Below, one piece after another: positions 25,100 through 37,331 of a stretch of 64,000 nt of DNA. The notes under the pieces are model-generated. The model saw nothing but the letters and a program-made list of their open reading frames with translations, was not told where the DNA came from and did no database searches. Within the stretch, counting starts at the first letter, position 1; each line of letters opens with the position of its first letter. Both the position numbers and the translations under genes were made by a program. Source of the DNA: Symbiodinium natans (lineage: Eukaryota; Sar; Dinophyceae; Suessiales; Symbiodiniaceae); contig CAJNDS010000117.1 of assembly GCA_905221605.1 (NCBI GenBank), positions 62,001-126,000 of the forward strand, given 5' to 3'.

Positions 25100-27310
25100 C
25101 ATGCATGCCATGCCCTGTTACCTTGTTCCACGAAGTTCCACAGTACCTCGCGAGAGAGAAGCTGCCTCCCTTACTCCGAGGCCTAGCCATCTCTGGAGCT
25201 GTTTGCAGTGCCGTCGTCCGTGCTGTTCTGCAGCCACTGGAGGCCGGCCTCGAAATCTCCTGCAGTGTTGCTGGGTCTCCAGAGTGTCACGACCAGGTCG
25301 TGAAAATAACACAACAGCCACCGACTCAGCAGACTCCCATGAAAGTACGAGCGCAGAATTCGGCAGACATTGGCAGAGTTCGGCAGAGCCTTTTTGGCCT
25401 GAGGCTCGCAACGCCTGCCGCTGCAGGTAGGAAAGAAGCAGGTGCGGACTCGTGAAAGAGTGTTGGCTTGAGCAATTATGAGCCATGACCATCCGTCCAG
25501 TCGATGTGGATGACTTCCAAAGCACGGCGAAGAACCTGCTGGAAGTGGGGGGCCGCCACCCCAGAGTGGACTTTCGTGACTGAAGCTCTTCCATGCGAGC
25601 TTAGTGGGCTTAGTGTGTTTCAGCTCGACATTAGGTCTTGGAGCTCTGTACAAAGGGACGGATGCCACAGTCCTCGCAACCGGCGTTATGGGCTTTACAA
25701 GCTTTGGGTTAAACGAACTGTTCAGGCGCGTAGACGCCCACTAAGCCATCGTCCGAGCCATGCATCGCTCCTGAACGCTGCCCATGGGAGGCGTTCGTTG
25801 GAAACGTTGAGTGGCGACACAACCGGTCAACCTGGCGCACTGCTTGTGCTGGGAGCATCGATTGCGGCTGTGTTTGTTTCAGATCCTCGGCTCCGTGTGA
25901 GTGTGTGTACAGGTGGTTGAAGAAGCATGGACAGCAAGAGTGCTGCACAGAGCCTGTTGCCGTGTGGCCACTGCAGGGCATCATCGCTGCGCCCTTTGCA
26001 ACTCTGCTGCACTGTGCTCTCGATGTTTCAGTGGTTTTAGTGGTTTCATGTCTGTAGAGGCCCTATAGCGGCAGCGGCCGTTGATGTGCAACACTTGTAC
26101 AACTATCGCTCACGAGGAAACTTTGCGTGTGCGAGTGATGGCCCCGGCAGAGAGCCGCTCATGGGGAGACCCGGCTGAAGCCATCGGTCGGTTGAAGGGC
26201 AGAAGAATGCAACAGAGACCGAAGAGAGAAGCGACCGCAGCAAGTGCAGTGGCGTCGTGGTGTAGCGCTTTCAGGAGAGTTGGCCGCCGAAGCCGCCGCA
26301 TTGCCCAGATTAGAGATGAGTTGAGGTAGACCCTAGACCCTAGACCCTTTAGCGCGACGTCGCAGTTTACATCATTCTTAGCTGGTTGCCCGCTTGTGTG
26401 CTTGAGGTGAGCAAAGGCTTCTCTGAGCTTTGGGCGGGCCTTGGGCCGTTTTGGGCAAGGGAGATTCCCTTCTCCGCATGTGGCTCGGCAGGAAGTGCCA
26501 GGAAGTGATAAAGACTCGGAAATGGCCTAGCTCGCAAGGCAAGTTTCTCGTCTTTGACCTGGCGTCTCGTGCCCGCCTTGGGTCGGGTCGCCGTGCGTCT
26601 TTTCTGATGTCGCAGGGGTGTGCCAGGGGTGTGCCAGGGGTGTGCCAGTGTCCCGCATTGTGAGGTGCCCTCTTTAGCTTGTTCCCAGCAGCCGCCGACG
26701 CGGCGAGCCTGGAGGTGTCGGCTGTGGCCGGGGCCATCGCCGGGCTGGCCTCGGCCGTGGTCTCCAATCCTGCTGATGTACCTTAGCCAAGCATCGCGTG
26801 GGTGTTGTTCCCCATGTTGCCCTACAAAGTATTGCATGTATTTCTCACAAGGGCGCGATATATAGCTCCATAGCATCGCATGTTGTGCGCCTTCTTGACA
26901 CTTTGCTCTTTGCTCCTCGTTACTGAGCACGGCTCTAAAGGTGATCATTACGCAGACTGCAAGTGGAGATGGAGGCGCAGCATGGCTGTGTGGAAGTTCA
27001 GTATGACCTAGTCTGACATGGTATGACTCAGTATGATCTCGTGGTTCAGGTGCGGGGCCGACCAAACCCGCAAACTTGTGGAAGGGCCTCGGCGCTCGCA
27101 GTGTCTACTTTGCAGCAGCCTCTCAGCTCACATCATCTTCGCGTTGGGGAGTTGTCCCGGTCTTCGTCTCATGGGCAGCGCGCTGGTTAGGCTATCTGTG
27201 CACAGTTTCTCTTGTACGACTCCGTCAAGGACGGGCTGTTGCATGCAGGCCGTAGATGCCCGAAAATATGTATTGAGGTATTTCAAGATCACTTTGAACA
27301 TGTATCATAG
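25100..27310 (+). CDS. Mitochondrial carrier family (SLC25-type) protein gene, several exons
   Basis: Carrier hallmarks appear in order on the + strand. An exon ending at 25242 encodes PQYLAREKLPPLLRG, then ISGAVCSAVVRAVLQPLE. Joined across a 54-nt intron (25243-25296, GC donor), the next exon (25297-25344) begins VVKITQQ, restoring the P-x-[D/E]-x-x-K carrier signature. An exon from 26117 encodes ETLRVRVMAP. Exon 26689-26777 encodes VSAVAGAIAGLASAVVSNPAD, a typical helix with PxD. Exon 27050 to about 27114 encodes LWKGLGARSVYFA. Exon 27206-27310 encodes FLLYDSVKDGLLHAG and ends TAG. Such proteins exchange metabolites across the mitochondrial inner membrane; the substrate cannot be told. The first repeat and start codon were not located. 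The 54-nt intron has no stop and is a multiple of three, so retention would only insert 18 residues. Confidence 0.75.
26612..26650 (+). repeat. Tandem repeat, unit CAGGGGTGTGC
   Basis: Three to four copies of an 11-bp unit lie in the intron before the 26689 carrier exon. Confidence 0.85.
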
Positions 27311-28303
27311 ATCTGAATATAAATATACGCATAGGTAAATGTTAATCATGACTACATAAAGACATGAACAGGTTTCCCCGTTTTGACGGTGTGTAGTTGC
27401 CAGGGCTGTGCGGGTGAATGGATAAACATATGGCTTTTACCCGGAAGGCGGTGTTTTCGTATTTTGGCCACGCAGGAGTTGTTGGGCGTGGGCTCTGGGG
27501 ACCTGCAGCTGGTTCTCGATGTTTTCGGGATCTCACGAACTGCCGAGAGCTTGCTGGGCTGAAAAAGGGCTGACACATGGGAAGATGCCTGAAGATGCCT
27601 GAGCCAAGATGCAGATGATGCGATGTTCTAGAACTCGCTGGTTGCAGGCGCTTCGAATGGGAGATCGTGTGGGCGTCCTCTTCAGGTGCACACTGGTGCA
27701 TCGGGTGATTAGGAGCAGAGGCGGCCTTGAACGTGCAGTCACAGCAACGTTATGGCTTCATGCCGTAACGCAACATAACAGTAGTTGGGACCTCACTTGC
27801 AGCCTTGGCTCAGGCCAAGGGCCTTTGCAAGAGGACGTGAGAAGGCGATTCTGATGCCGCAAATAGCTGTAAGTAGCTGTAAGATGCTCGAACCTCAGCT
27901 GATGTACCCCAGCGCACCTTGCAGCAACGCCAAGCTGCCAAGCCACCTTGAAGCGTCGTTGCCCTGCCACATCATGCGGCGCCATGGGCATGGCTCTGCA
28001 GAGGCTCCCCCTGCTGAGAGCACTCGACAGTCGAAGAAAAACGAGAGATGGAGAACATCCGGAACGGAAAGAGAGACGCGGAGAACCCTCATCTTTCTCC
28101 CTCTCTCTCTCCGGCTTTCTCTCTCTTTCTCGTTGTCTTCTTTTCTGTTGAAGAGGCGGACTCTGAGAGCCCTGGTGGCCCTGGGCACTCTGCCCTGGTG
28201 CCGCGGAGATTGCCTGGCCGGATTGCTCAGAGAGCTTCGAATCTAGCTCTTCGCTAGACAGTGATCTGCGGCCCTTCTGCACTTTGTTTCAACATACCAG
28301 TTG

Positions 28304-28333
<30 letters not shown>
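28304..28333 (+). repeat. (CT)n microsatellite
   Basis: About 15 CT units, uninterrupted until CGCTCTG. Confidence 0.9.
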
Positions 28334-28335
<2 letters not shown>

Positions 28336-28870
28336 CTGTGTATGCTCTTCCACTCAGGCACCTGTGGTTGATGGACAGCATGCAGACGGATCGTGCGTCA
28401 GGTGCTGAGCGCTGCTGCGCTGTCTGTTCTGCCGTGTCTGGCCGGGTCTCCAGTTCGGTTGTCTCAGGTCGAAGGCGTAGTGATCCCGGCATTCGGCCGC
28501 AAACCTTGGCGTGTTGGCATGGGGTAGCCTGTAGCGTGGCGGCGTGGCGGTGCAGCATCGCAGCGAGCCGTTCTGAGGCACCTGCGAACCGCGATGTGCG
28601 CAGGGCTACATCCTTGAAGGCTAGGGCTAGGACGGAGAGGACTTGCTGTTTGATTCTTCTTTGTTTGTGCGTATTGCTGAAACACGAGTCTTCCGTGATC
28701 CTGTACTTTGTGGCAGTTGCAAGCAACAACGGGCTCCTTTTGTGCTTGAGCGGCCAGCCGGCAAGCCCAGCACGAAAGCAGCAGAAAGGGTGTCAATGTG
28801 GGAAGCAATCAATGACCTCAGACTTGTCGGGGTGCCGAAGGGGGCAGCTCTTCTCTCTTGGGGAAAGGGG

Positions 28871-29010
28871 GTGTAGTTATAGTGTAGTTGTAGTGTTGTT
28901 ATACTGAGTTATACTGTAGTTATACTGTAGTTATACTGTAGTTATGCGGTAGTTATACTGTACTTCTACTGTAGAGTTATATTGGAAGTTATGCTGGTAG
29001 TTATACCGTG
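28871..29010 (+). repeat. Imperfect tandem repeat, unit GTAGTTATACT
   Basis: Roughly ten degenerate copies of an 11-bp unit (TATACTGTAGT in another phase). Confidence 0.8.
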
Positions 29011-29596
29011 TGGTAGTTGCTGAGGCTCGTGCCATCGACGTTTCGGTGTATCGGTCTGAACTGCTCAGCCCCGGTGGGCGTTCAGAACGCGGCGCTGCGG
29101 ACTTAGCAGACTTAACTTAGGGCTCCTTAAGAGTCACGATTTGTGTGTTGCGCCTGTTTGCCTTTTCTTGAGAGCCGTCTTGAAGATGCCTCACCAATGA
29201 CTCAGGGAGGAGGAGAACCTTTCAAACTGCGAGGAAGGGGGTAGTGTTGTGGCGATGTGCTCGGCTTCTGCCCTTCGTCCATTTGCGTTGAGAGATCCTT
29301 GCGAGCAGAGGTTCATGGATCGCACTGCACGCCGAGGTTCAGTTTTTGGACCACTGACGTAGCAACTTACAACATTGGCATATTTGAACCTGTGTCTTGT
29401 GTCAAATTCTGGGACCTCCTGGTGAGGTGCAGAAATGGCTATGCCCCAGATCTGAATGAAGCACTGAACTCAGTGCCTTTCCGAAGATCCGCAAAGTGCT
29501 TTCCAAGACGCCCGGATTGACTCGGAATTTGGTTGAATTGATGCTGCAGAGTAGCCTGGCTTGTCCGAAGAGCTCCTGTAAAAATCGATATTGCAA

Positions 29597-29686
29597 TACA
29601 TGTAAAAGAATATACATTTACATGTATACATGTATACACATACATATACATACATATACATATACATATGCATATACATCTACATC

Positions 29687-29721
<35 letters not shown>

Positions 29722-29863
29722 GTTATATATTTATATACATATACTTATATGTGCATATGTATATATGTATATATGTATATATGTATATAATATGTATGTA
29801 TATATGTATATGTGTATATATGTATATATGTATATATGTATTTAGTATATATGTGTATATGTA

Positions 29864-29912
<49 letters not shown>

Positions 29913-30088
29913 GTGTGTAGATGTGTATGTGTGTCTGTATGTGTGTGTGTGTGTATGTTTGTTTGTTTGTTTGTTTGTTTGTTTGTTTGTTTGTTTGTTT
30001 GTATGTATGTATGTATGTATGTATGTATGTATGTATGTATGTATGTATGTATGTATGTATGTATGTATGTATGTATGTATGTATGTAT
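29597..30088 (+). repeat. Large compound microsatellite (TACA/TATG, GTGTAT, GTTT, GTAT)
   Basis: A TACA/CATATA-rich block passes into TATG/GTATAT units (29745-29860), then GTGTAT (29860-29955), a pure (GTTT)n block (29957-30001) and a pure (GTAT)n block (30002-30088). Long Tyr/Cys/Met/Val or His/Thr/Ile frames across it are repeat artefacts. Confidence 0.97.
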
Positions 30089-30159
30089 AGAGGCATGTGC
30101 CTTGTGCTCTACGCTGCATAGACTTGCTCTTCCCTCTACTTGCCCCATCTTGCGCCGAG

Positions 30160-30948
30160 TTGCCTTGGGATCCTGTGCTGCGGAAGAGCATCTTGCCCTG
30201 TCTGGCGGGGGTCCTTTCGCCTTCGTCCGTGCCTTGGGCCTGATGGCCGCTGATCGATTCCCAGTCCTCCTGGTTCTGGCCAGTGTTGTGACTCGTTGTG
30301 AGTAGCTTTTGTTATGTTTGGCGTTCTTGCACTGCCGTGCTGAGGACCTTTACCTGCCTGGGAATGCCCTGCCAGGTTGGTCCGCACTTGCATGATGACG
30401 CATAGAGGCGCACGCACGAGTGCGAAGGCGCTGATTGTGACAGGTGCCACGCACCGGACAGGGAGAGGGGCAAATCGTGAATGCCCACGCGCTCCGGCCG
30501 TGGCGATGGCATGCTTTTAGCTCGGCTGCTCTTGGGAGCCGACAATCTCGGACTGATGAGCGTCTGTTTCTCATACTGTACTGTGCCAGGTGTTCCTTGG
30601 ACCTGTCCGAGATCCCGCATCTGGGTTTCTGTGACCCCCAGTGTGCGTCGGGCGCCCTGAGATGCTGAAATGCTCTTCTCTTTGAATTGCGTTTGTGCGT
30701 GGTTCTGCGTGACTCAAGGGAAGGCTGGCATCCGAACGCGGTTGGCCCCAGTCGTTCCAAAGAGCCGCTGCTCCGAGTCTGATCTCCCTTCAAGCTTCGC
30801 CAGAGACACTCAGGTGTCTCTGATACAGTGCGTGGCTTCAAACTTGACTTCCTTGTTTGAGTGCCTGGGCAACACCTGTGCCGACCTTACGGAAGTCTTT
30901 GCACATGAGCCCTGGCAGTTGGCAGCGCTCCTTTCTCTTGTTCCTTGA
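30160..30948 (+). CDS. Unidentified exons, last one ending in a stop
   Basis: About 30160-30286 encodes VALGSCAAEEHLALSGG, then a hydrophobic helix ALGLMAADRFPVLLVLA. 30814-30948 follows an ACTCAG acceptor, encodes VSLIQCVASNLTSLFECLG and ADLTEVFAHEPWQLAALL, and ends TGA at 30946-30948. Both look coding. Whether they belong to one gene is not shown, and no family was recognised. Confidence 0.4.
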
Positions 30949-33352
30949 CCTTGGGAAGAATCGGACGGCTGACCGTGTGACCGGGATACTCAGAAGGTAC
31001 TCGTTACTGGTGACTCCCCTTTACAGTACCTTTGAGAATCAAACGCAGTCCAAACCGGAGTGTATAAACGGCAAGGGATTCAAGTAAGCCAATAGGCCCC
31101 CAAGAAGCCTTCAAGCCTTCGTCTGTCAACAGCAGAAAACCCAGGTCCCGCGCCCAAATTGGCATGGGGCCCAGTCATGGTCGCGCGGTCCAGGAACGGG
31201 TCATTGGAAATGTGTTTGAACCCGCCAGGGGGCCAGGGCGGTACGATTCAGGGAATGTAGGGGCGACTCAGACCGCGGAAAGGGGAAAGGTCGATTCAAA
31301 CAAGTCAGGCCAACAATGCCTTTCAAGACTTCCGAACACTCAAGACTATCTCAAGACTTACGACTTCACATTGTTGTTAGACCCCCCTCCTCCGCCTCTC
31401 GCCATGAGAACGGGCTGAAGAAATCATAACTGCTAAACTCACAAGATCTGTGGTCGCAAAATCTGTGGACGGATTGCATTGGGCAGGCCTGGCTTGTGGG
31501 CGACCCAAATCATGACCCTGACTTCCGTCACCCTTTCCGCCCTGCCCGAGATCCAGTATGCCGAAGCGGTGACCTGCCAAGAGGGTTCGGAAGCTGCGCA
31601 CGAAGGCAATGGGTCCTTTAGGGAGTTTGTCTTATGCTCACAAAGTGTAGCAGGAATCTGCACCACCAACTGCAAGTCTGGGTACCGAAGGGCCCTCAGA
31701 GCCACGACATGCTCATGCTTTGTGGGGCTGAATCCCTTCCCCCAAATGCCAGAGAGCAGCGCCTAGGCCCAAGTGTCGAATACCTGCGAGTGCCTCAGAA
31801 AAGGGCAACAGCCCGGAAACGCACCCGGGCCATGCTTGGTAATCTGCAGCACGAAGGACTTGCAGAAACGGGGTACTGACTCCCTTCAGATATGAGTGCC
31901 GCACCCCCAGAAGTTGCCCAGGACCATGCCCCAACTGTCAGCGCAATGGAGTCTGTCAAGGTTTCCCGAAAAATTGTACCGCCCACTTCGAGCTCCCATG
32001 GTGGAAACCCCAGATGTTATGTTCAAATATGTTTCAATATGTGCATCCGGCCCTCAACTCTTGGGGGTACGCAAGCCAGGTCTTTGCCACCGCTGCCAGG
32101 GTACAACCGGTCGATAGGCCCCGCTTTGCCTGCTCCCTCTCTCTCCCTCTCTCTCTCTCTCTGTGCCTGTGTTCTGCCGTCCTTCGGAGGCCTCGACAGC
32201 ACGCTCGTCGAGTGGGTGCCACCAGAGCCAAGGAGATGCCTTGTCAGTATGTTAGTTTCATTCTCATCCGGGGTCCTCCTGCGAGCACCTCCGAATATTC
32301 TCAGAAGAGGAAAAGGAGATCAGGATTGAAGACGGGCGAGCGCGCTTCAATTCGAAACACGTCTCTGCACACAATGGATGCACACAGAAGGCCCACGAAC
32401 TGACGCAACCAGGAAGTTCAGGCAAGCGTCACTGCTACCAATGCTGGCCGTTATTCTGATGTGATTCAGCTACCTTCCGTGTCTTCAAGCGCAGTTCACC
32501 GTGAAGGAGCAAGCAAAGTCATCCTATCAAATTCTTCAACTTCGTGCGATGCGAACTTGCTTGCTGCATGATCTCTGCCAGGCTAGTGTATTGTCACCTG
32601 CATGCATTGCCGCGTTTGTGCGCCGTGACGCACGTGGTGCACAGCTATGAAGGACCTGCGCAGAAGGGCCCAGCATGTTCCACCGTGGACGCCGGAGGCT
32701 GAACATCGAAGGAGCTTGTGGCGTCCGTTTGGTGCCAGTTGCACAGCGTCCGGTGTGATTCTTAGGTTGTACGGCCCAATGCATGCCTGGTTATGTCGGG
32801 CCCACGGTTGTTCCCTGAAGTGTGCATCTCAACTCTTTTTGCTGATGACACTTGTTGCGTGGGCAGTCGAGTAGCCTAAGCAAGGATAGTATGGATAGTG
32901 TAAGGAGCCAGATATACCCGTGCTGTCCTGCAATTTGGGCAACTTCAGCCACGCCCCAAGATGCTCCAAGCATTCGAAGCAGAGACAACATGGCAGGATC
33001 CGTCAGCTGCTCTTGAGGCCCCCCAATGTACGAGTGCGTGGGACAGCCATGCGAGGCCTCACCTTCGAACACCCGGCTAGGGATGTCCATGGCTAAGCCT
33101 CGGCGCTCCTGGCGCTCCTGACGAGGCATTGCAGGACATTCCAGATGCTCCCGCTGTGACCTGTGATGAAGGCCGTGGCAGCCGCTGAAACTGTAAAGTG
33201 TAAGTCCGTGTAAACTCTGTGTTTGCTTTGGTTTCGCCGTTGTGGAGGCGCCGTTGTGGAGCACGGGGGATTCTGCACGGCCAAGTGCGATTTCGGCACG
33301 GGCTTCAGAGAACGTCATTGTCCTTGCTAGCGGCTAGCGTTCTCTTTTGCCC
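30949..33352 (+). other. Weak exon candidates only
   Basis: An open frame at 31503-31766 (VTLSALPEIQYAEAVTCQEG..) and short segments near 32150-32260 (PSFGGLDSTLVEWVPPEP) may be exons. Between and after them nothing is supported. A (CT)n run sits at 32136-32160. Confidence 0.3.
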
Positions 33353-33829
33353 ATGAGCGCAAGAACCCTACAAGGCTTCATCCCTTCTGATGCCGTGCTC
33401 AGCGAAAGCCCAAGTGTTTTTGGTGCCCAGCTTGGTCGGTCGACCGCGACGGAAGTGCAGGCTGCAATGCGACATTTTTTGATCCACCGAACTACACTTG
33501 CATTGGCACTGCCTGCACGGTTCAGGACCCAGCTTCTGGAACCCAAACCTGAAGATTCACTGCAGATCGCTCTGGCAAAGCCTGTCGAGGCTCCGGTCGG
33601 CATCGCGAACGCCGCCTCCAATCCGTGCCCGCCTTGCATTGGAAACCGCCAAGTGCACAGGTGTGAGTTGGCTATCGGTTCTGCGTTTCCACAAAGAGGT
33701 CGAAAGTTCGAACTGGGATTCTTAAGGCGGCAGTTCAGGCATGCACGTGATCTCCATAATGCCATTTGCTGGCCGTGCGCTCTTTCCACAGAGCCCATTA
33801 TTATGGAGGTGGCACTTTACGTGCCATGA
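33353..33829 (+). CDS. Uninterrupted ORF, 158 aa, hypothetical
   Basis: It starts at ATG 33353 (MSARTLQGFIPSDAV), continues through an amphipathic segment (ATEVQAAMRHFLIHRT) and a Pro/Ala/Cys-rich part (EAPVGIANAASNPCPPC), and stops at 33827-33829. No domain was recognised. It may be a single exon whose true ends differ. Confidence 0.35.
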   Translation: MSARTLQGFIPSDAVLSESPSVFGAQLGRSTATEVQAAMRHFLIHRTTLALALPARFRTQLLEPKPEDSLQIALAKPVEAPVGIANAASNPCPPCIGNRQVHRCELAIGSAFPQRGRKFELGFLRRQFRHARDLHNAICWPCALSTEPIIMEVALYVP

Positions 33830-34738
33830 ACATGCAAGCCCACCGACAACATGTTTCAGCGACTCGAGCGGGTTCGGCGCAGTTCGAGTCTCCGTCAAAG
33901 CCACCAAGTCATTGGGCTTTTCAGGCCTCAAGTAAGCAATAATTCCATGTTGGAGATGGTTTTTGACCCAAAACAAGTCCATGGCAAGGTGCGCAGAACC
34001 CGACGAGAACTTGACTCACGGAAGGACATGCACGACGCAGTGCTTGGCGGGGTTCGTGCGCGCAGAAGAGGTTGTTTGTAGAAGACATGTTCTCCTCCGT
34101 GAGTCTATATCAGCCCTGAAGAAGGTACCCAGCACGCCAGTCCTGCATTGCTACGGAGGGCAGCTGAGGCGGGGAATTACGGGGGTCGGGCAGTCCTTGT
34201 AAGAATTGCAAGACCGGTGCTTGTGCTTGCCGCAGCGCTTGACAATCGAGTGCCAACATGCCGCACTGTGATGGCACCGTGATGGCTGCCCCTCTTGAGG
34301 GCCTCCACTGCTTCCCGAATGCGGGAGGCACTGGGAGTACCAGTGCTCAGCGCCCTCGGGATGCTTTTCTGAATCCGGGAAGCAACGGCCATCCATACGC
34401 ATGCCACCCTTGCAGGCGCAAGTAGAGTGACGAAGCCAATCCTAAGTGTATGGTAGTTGAATAGGCACCTTTTTTGCAATGTTACTGTCATGCTCTGTCG
34501 GGTTTTTCTCTCAGCGAAGCTCGGCAGGCAGTTTAACCCAAAGCGAGGGACGACCTCGTGCCGCTTCGACTCCGCCTGTAACTTTTGCCATCATCCCGAC
34601 CACAAGCGCACCAAGCATCGAGGACAGCGAGGACTGTCCTACGCATTAGAAGACGCATTCCAATGAGGGCGGGGGGAAGGGGCCTACTCACTGTTGAAAG
34701 CTCTTTCCATTTCACTCGCTTCATGCACCTCACTTCAG
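33830..34738 (+). other. No supported feature
   Basis: Short frames on both strands have no splice-compatible, conserved-looking content. Nothing else was recognised. Confidence 0.35.
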
Positions 34739-35800
34739 AGGACGCCACGCCGCACAGCGGCGGGAGTTCGAGGCGGAGCGGGCGAGGCGAGGCGAGAGAA
34801 GCCAAGGCGCAGACGGCGAGGGAGAGGGCATCGAGGGCATCGAGGGCATCGAGGGCTTGGAGGGCGTCGAGGGCGTGGATGGTGCCAGCCGGAAAGTTGA
34901 CGTCCTTAGCGTCCTGGACTTGGTCTACAGGGAGCCGGGGCGGCTGGTGGAGGTGGCCCGCGAGGAGATGGCCAAATTGAAGCTCGGCGCCAAAATGCGC
35001 GACGCAGTGGAGCAGGAGCTGTCAAAGAGGATCTGCAGAAGTGGGACCGAGGCGCAGTTCCTGAGGCCCGACAATGCGCGCATACGGCGTTCCAACCCTC
35101 CGACAGATTCGGGTCTTCCGGACTTGCACAAAAGGAGTAAGTGGCTGACAGGTACCTTGCACCTGCTGATCAAGAAGTACCAAGATTGCCAGGACTTCAG
35201 CCAGAGTTCGAAATTGGAGAACATCGACGCGATTGTGAGCCAGAACATTTCCTCCTTGCGGAGAGACTTCAAAAACATCTTGCAGCAGGTCGAAATGCTT
35301 GCTGGCCACCTAAAGGCTCACAGCTGGCTGGAAGATACAGTGGCCGATGCCTTGCAGAAAGACTTCGACCTCGATGGACTCAAGGACCCAACGAGAGTCA
35401 CAAAACAAGAGTCAACAAGAGTCACTTCAAAAGTCAACAGATGCCTGTTATGAGAAATTGGAGCTGTCTTATCAACTCTTATCTGTTGACTTACAGCCCA
35501 ATTGAACTAGCAGCATTGAAGAGTATCTATCATCTGTGGACATTGTGTGTGACCATTCCTGTATCAGAGAGGTTCCCCAGTTCAGAGACGTTACGAGAGA
35601 CTCGGATCAAGCAAGCATAGTGCAAGGAGCTCTGCGAGGTGCTTCAGTTCCTGCTGCAAGTGCCTGAGTCCAGCCGGCAGATCGTGAGGATTCACCACGT
35701 GACCAGTGTCAAGGGCCTCGTGGAAAAGGTCCAGCATGTCTTAGACTTGCAGAGAACGAGTCTCCTGGCAGAAAGTGAGTCATCAAGTGAGTCTGAGTGA
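34739..35800 (+). CDS. Helical protein gene, 3' exons (unidentified)
   Basis: A long exon starts after TTCAG at 34739 and is open to about 35440. It has a charged helix (RREFEAERARRGERSQ), a Gly/Glu repeat (EGIEGIEGIEGLEG), then VLDLVYREPGRLVEVAREE, KLGAKMRDAVEQELSKR, LTGTLHLLIKKYQDCQDF and RRDFKNILQQVEMLAGHL. A final exon from 35621 encodes CKELCEVLQFLLQVPESS and LVEKVQHVLDLQRTSLLAE, and ends in an acidic Ser tail SESSSESE with TGA at 35798-35800. Composition suggests a soluble helical scaffold, possibly coiled coil. The joining exon between 35440 and 35620 was not resolved, and no family was recognised. Confidence 0.6.
34829..34890 (+). repeat. 9-bp coding minisatellite, unit GGCATCGAG
   Basis: Six to seven units encode the EGIEGIEGIEGLEGVEG segment of the gene at 34739-35800; variation falls mainly at one codon (I/L/V). 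Confidence 0.8.
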
Positions 35801-36726
35801 TCGCAGCAAGCAGTTTTGCTGAGCCGCTTAGTACGGCCAAGCAGTTACTTGGCCTTGTGCCAGCGGTGCGTGCTCTCCGAGTCTTGGTTAGGGCGACAGT
35901 GCTCGCTCTCGGCCTGTGGTACCTGTAGTACGGGTACCGTGTAGTTCTTCCTCTCGAGACTTCGAAAAGGCCATTGCAGCGACTACGGGTACATGCTCAT
36001 GAGACCTACCCCGATTCCACCAACTGCACAAGTGAAAAGCCAAGAGATGCCAAGCATATGTCAAGTGTGCTAGGCCTGCGACTTTCCAGTGCATCGAGGC
36101 CCACCCACTGCCCTAGTTCCAGGCAGTTCGAACATGCTTCTTTGCACAAACTGCGGTTCAGGACCAGGTTTGGATGAGCTACAATCCATCGGATGACACC
36201 ATCGCGGCTGCGTGGGCGCGGAATGTGGCTGCGAGCCCAGAGCATTGTCCGGGTCCCCCCCCCCCCCCCCCCGCAACCCAATCCGACAAATGTGTTTGAA
36301 TGTTCCTTGTTGATTGATCGGATAATGTTCTTTTCGTTGTTATGATGCATCTCGGCTTGTGCGAGACCGACGCAAGACCGACGCGAGACTGCGCTCAATC
36401 TCGGCGCGTTTTCGTCTGAGGCTGCTGTCGGGCTGCACGATAACGCAGCCCTTGCCTGCTTCAAGGCCCCAATGGGCCCCGAAATGTGAGAGAAAAAAAG
36501 TATGTCGTGTCTGTGCCCCCAGTCGTGCCCTTCCCTCTCGCCGCGCCGTCAGGACGAGCTCAGCCTCGCCATTCACTGCGTAGCCTTGCTCGTCTCTGTC
36601 ACGCCACACCTGCACATTATCGGGGGGCGGCTTTATGTGGCTTTATGTGGCTTCATGCTCGGGGACCTATCTGACAAAGCCAGGGCGATGCGGCAGGGCC
36701 AATGGATCACCGTGACCGCACCGCAG
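35801..36726 (+). other. No supported gene; contains a C-homopolymer
   Basis: A run of about 17 C lies at 36256-36273. The frames at 36359-36674 overlap in several phases without splice support. Confidence 0.4.
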
Positions 36727-36930
36727 GCCACCACATTGTGACATTTGGGGACCTTTTACCATGGTACCTATCTGATCTCTCACCTTTCGTGGTTGACGTA
36801 CTTACGCAAGCTTGTGAGTCTCTTCCTTCTCCAGAGGTCGAGGAGTTTGTATTGGTGCCCCTTGGCACGGACAAGGCGCGCTGGGAGAACGTTCTTTTAC
36901 TCTTGCACTCCTGTGCATGGAGCTTCTCTA
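36727..36930 (+). CDS. Exon pair or single exon of an unidentified protein
   Basis: An open frame encodes HHIVTFGDLLPWYLSDLSPF and VVDVLTQ, then EVEEFVLVPLGTDKARWENV and LLLLHSCAW. An AG acceptor (CCTTCTCCAG) before EVEEF may mark a short intron. It looks coding; the family is unknown. Confidence 0.4.
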
Positions 36931-37292
36931 ACATTGTGCCGACCGGTAGCTGTGCAAGGCAGTCGCCTGCTACCGGATCGCTGGCCTTTCTCCCGGACCA
37001 GCGTGACCAGCGTTCCTTGAAGACTTGAAGTGCCTCAAACGGAATGTTCTAGAAATGTAGAAATGTTCTGAAGGCGGAGGGGCGACGAGCACCACCTGTC
37101 GGGCCATGGAGCTCGTCTCCGGCACGTCGATGGTCCAGGAACGGCTGTGAAATGTGCTCTCTTCTCGGCTCTGTCACTCTGAACTTCCGGGCTCCTTTCT
37201 GTCTTTCTGTCCTCCCTTCCCCTCCCCTCCCCCTAAGCACGCAAGCCCCCGTTCTCTCAATTAAGCGGAGATTCACAAAATCGAAAGGTCAA

Positions 37293-37331
37293 AAAGTCGA
37301 AAAGTCGAAAAGTTTTCGACTTTTCGACTTT
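37293..37331. repeat. Near-perfect palindrome, 19-bp arms, 1-nt centre
   Basis: Left arm 37293-37311 (two GTCGAAAA units after AAA), centre G at 37312, right arm 37313-37331 exactly reverse-complementary. Further GTCGAAAAG-type copies occur on both sides from 37270 to 37510, in both orientations. Confidence 0.92.

Larger units (their letters stand above)
27311..30159 (+). other. Mostly non-coding, rich in simple repeats
   Basis: After the carrier stop codon, 27311-28280 contains only weak open segments (for example about 28150-28245, in a C/T-rich neighbourhood). 28340-28650 has several overlapping open frames in all phases and cannot be resolved. 29010-29560 shows nothing convincing. Confidence 0.4.

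Noticed and set aside
26329-26350. CCCTAGACCCTAGACCCTTTAG, telomere-like (also TCTAGGG units near 49120-49145)
   Set aside because: Few copies and an imperfect match to CCCTAAA; too short to call an interstitial telomere.
29496-30305. 269-codon Tyr/Met/Cys/Val-rich ORF
   Set aside because: Produced by the compound microsatellite; both strands and several frames are open in the same way.
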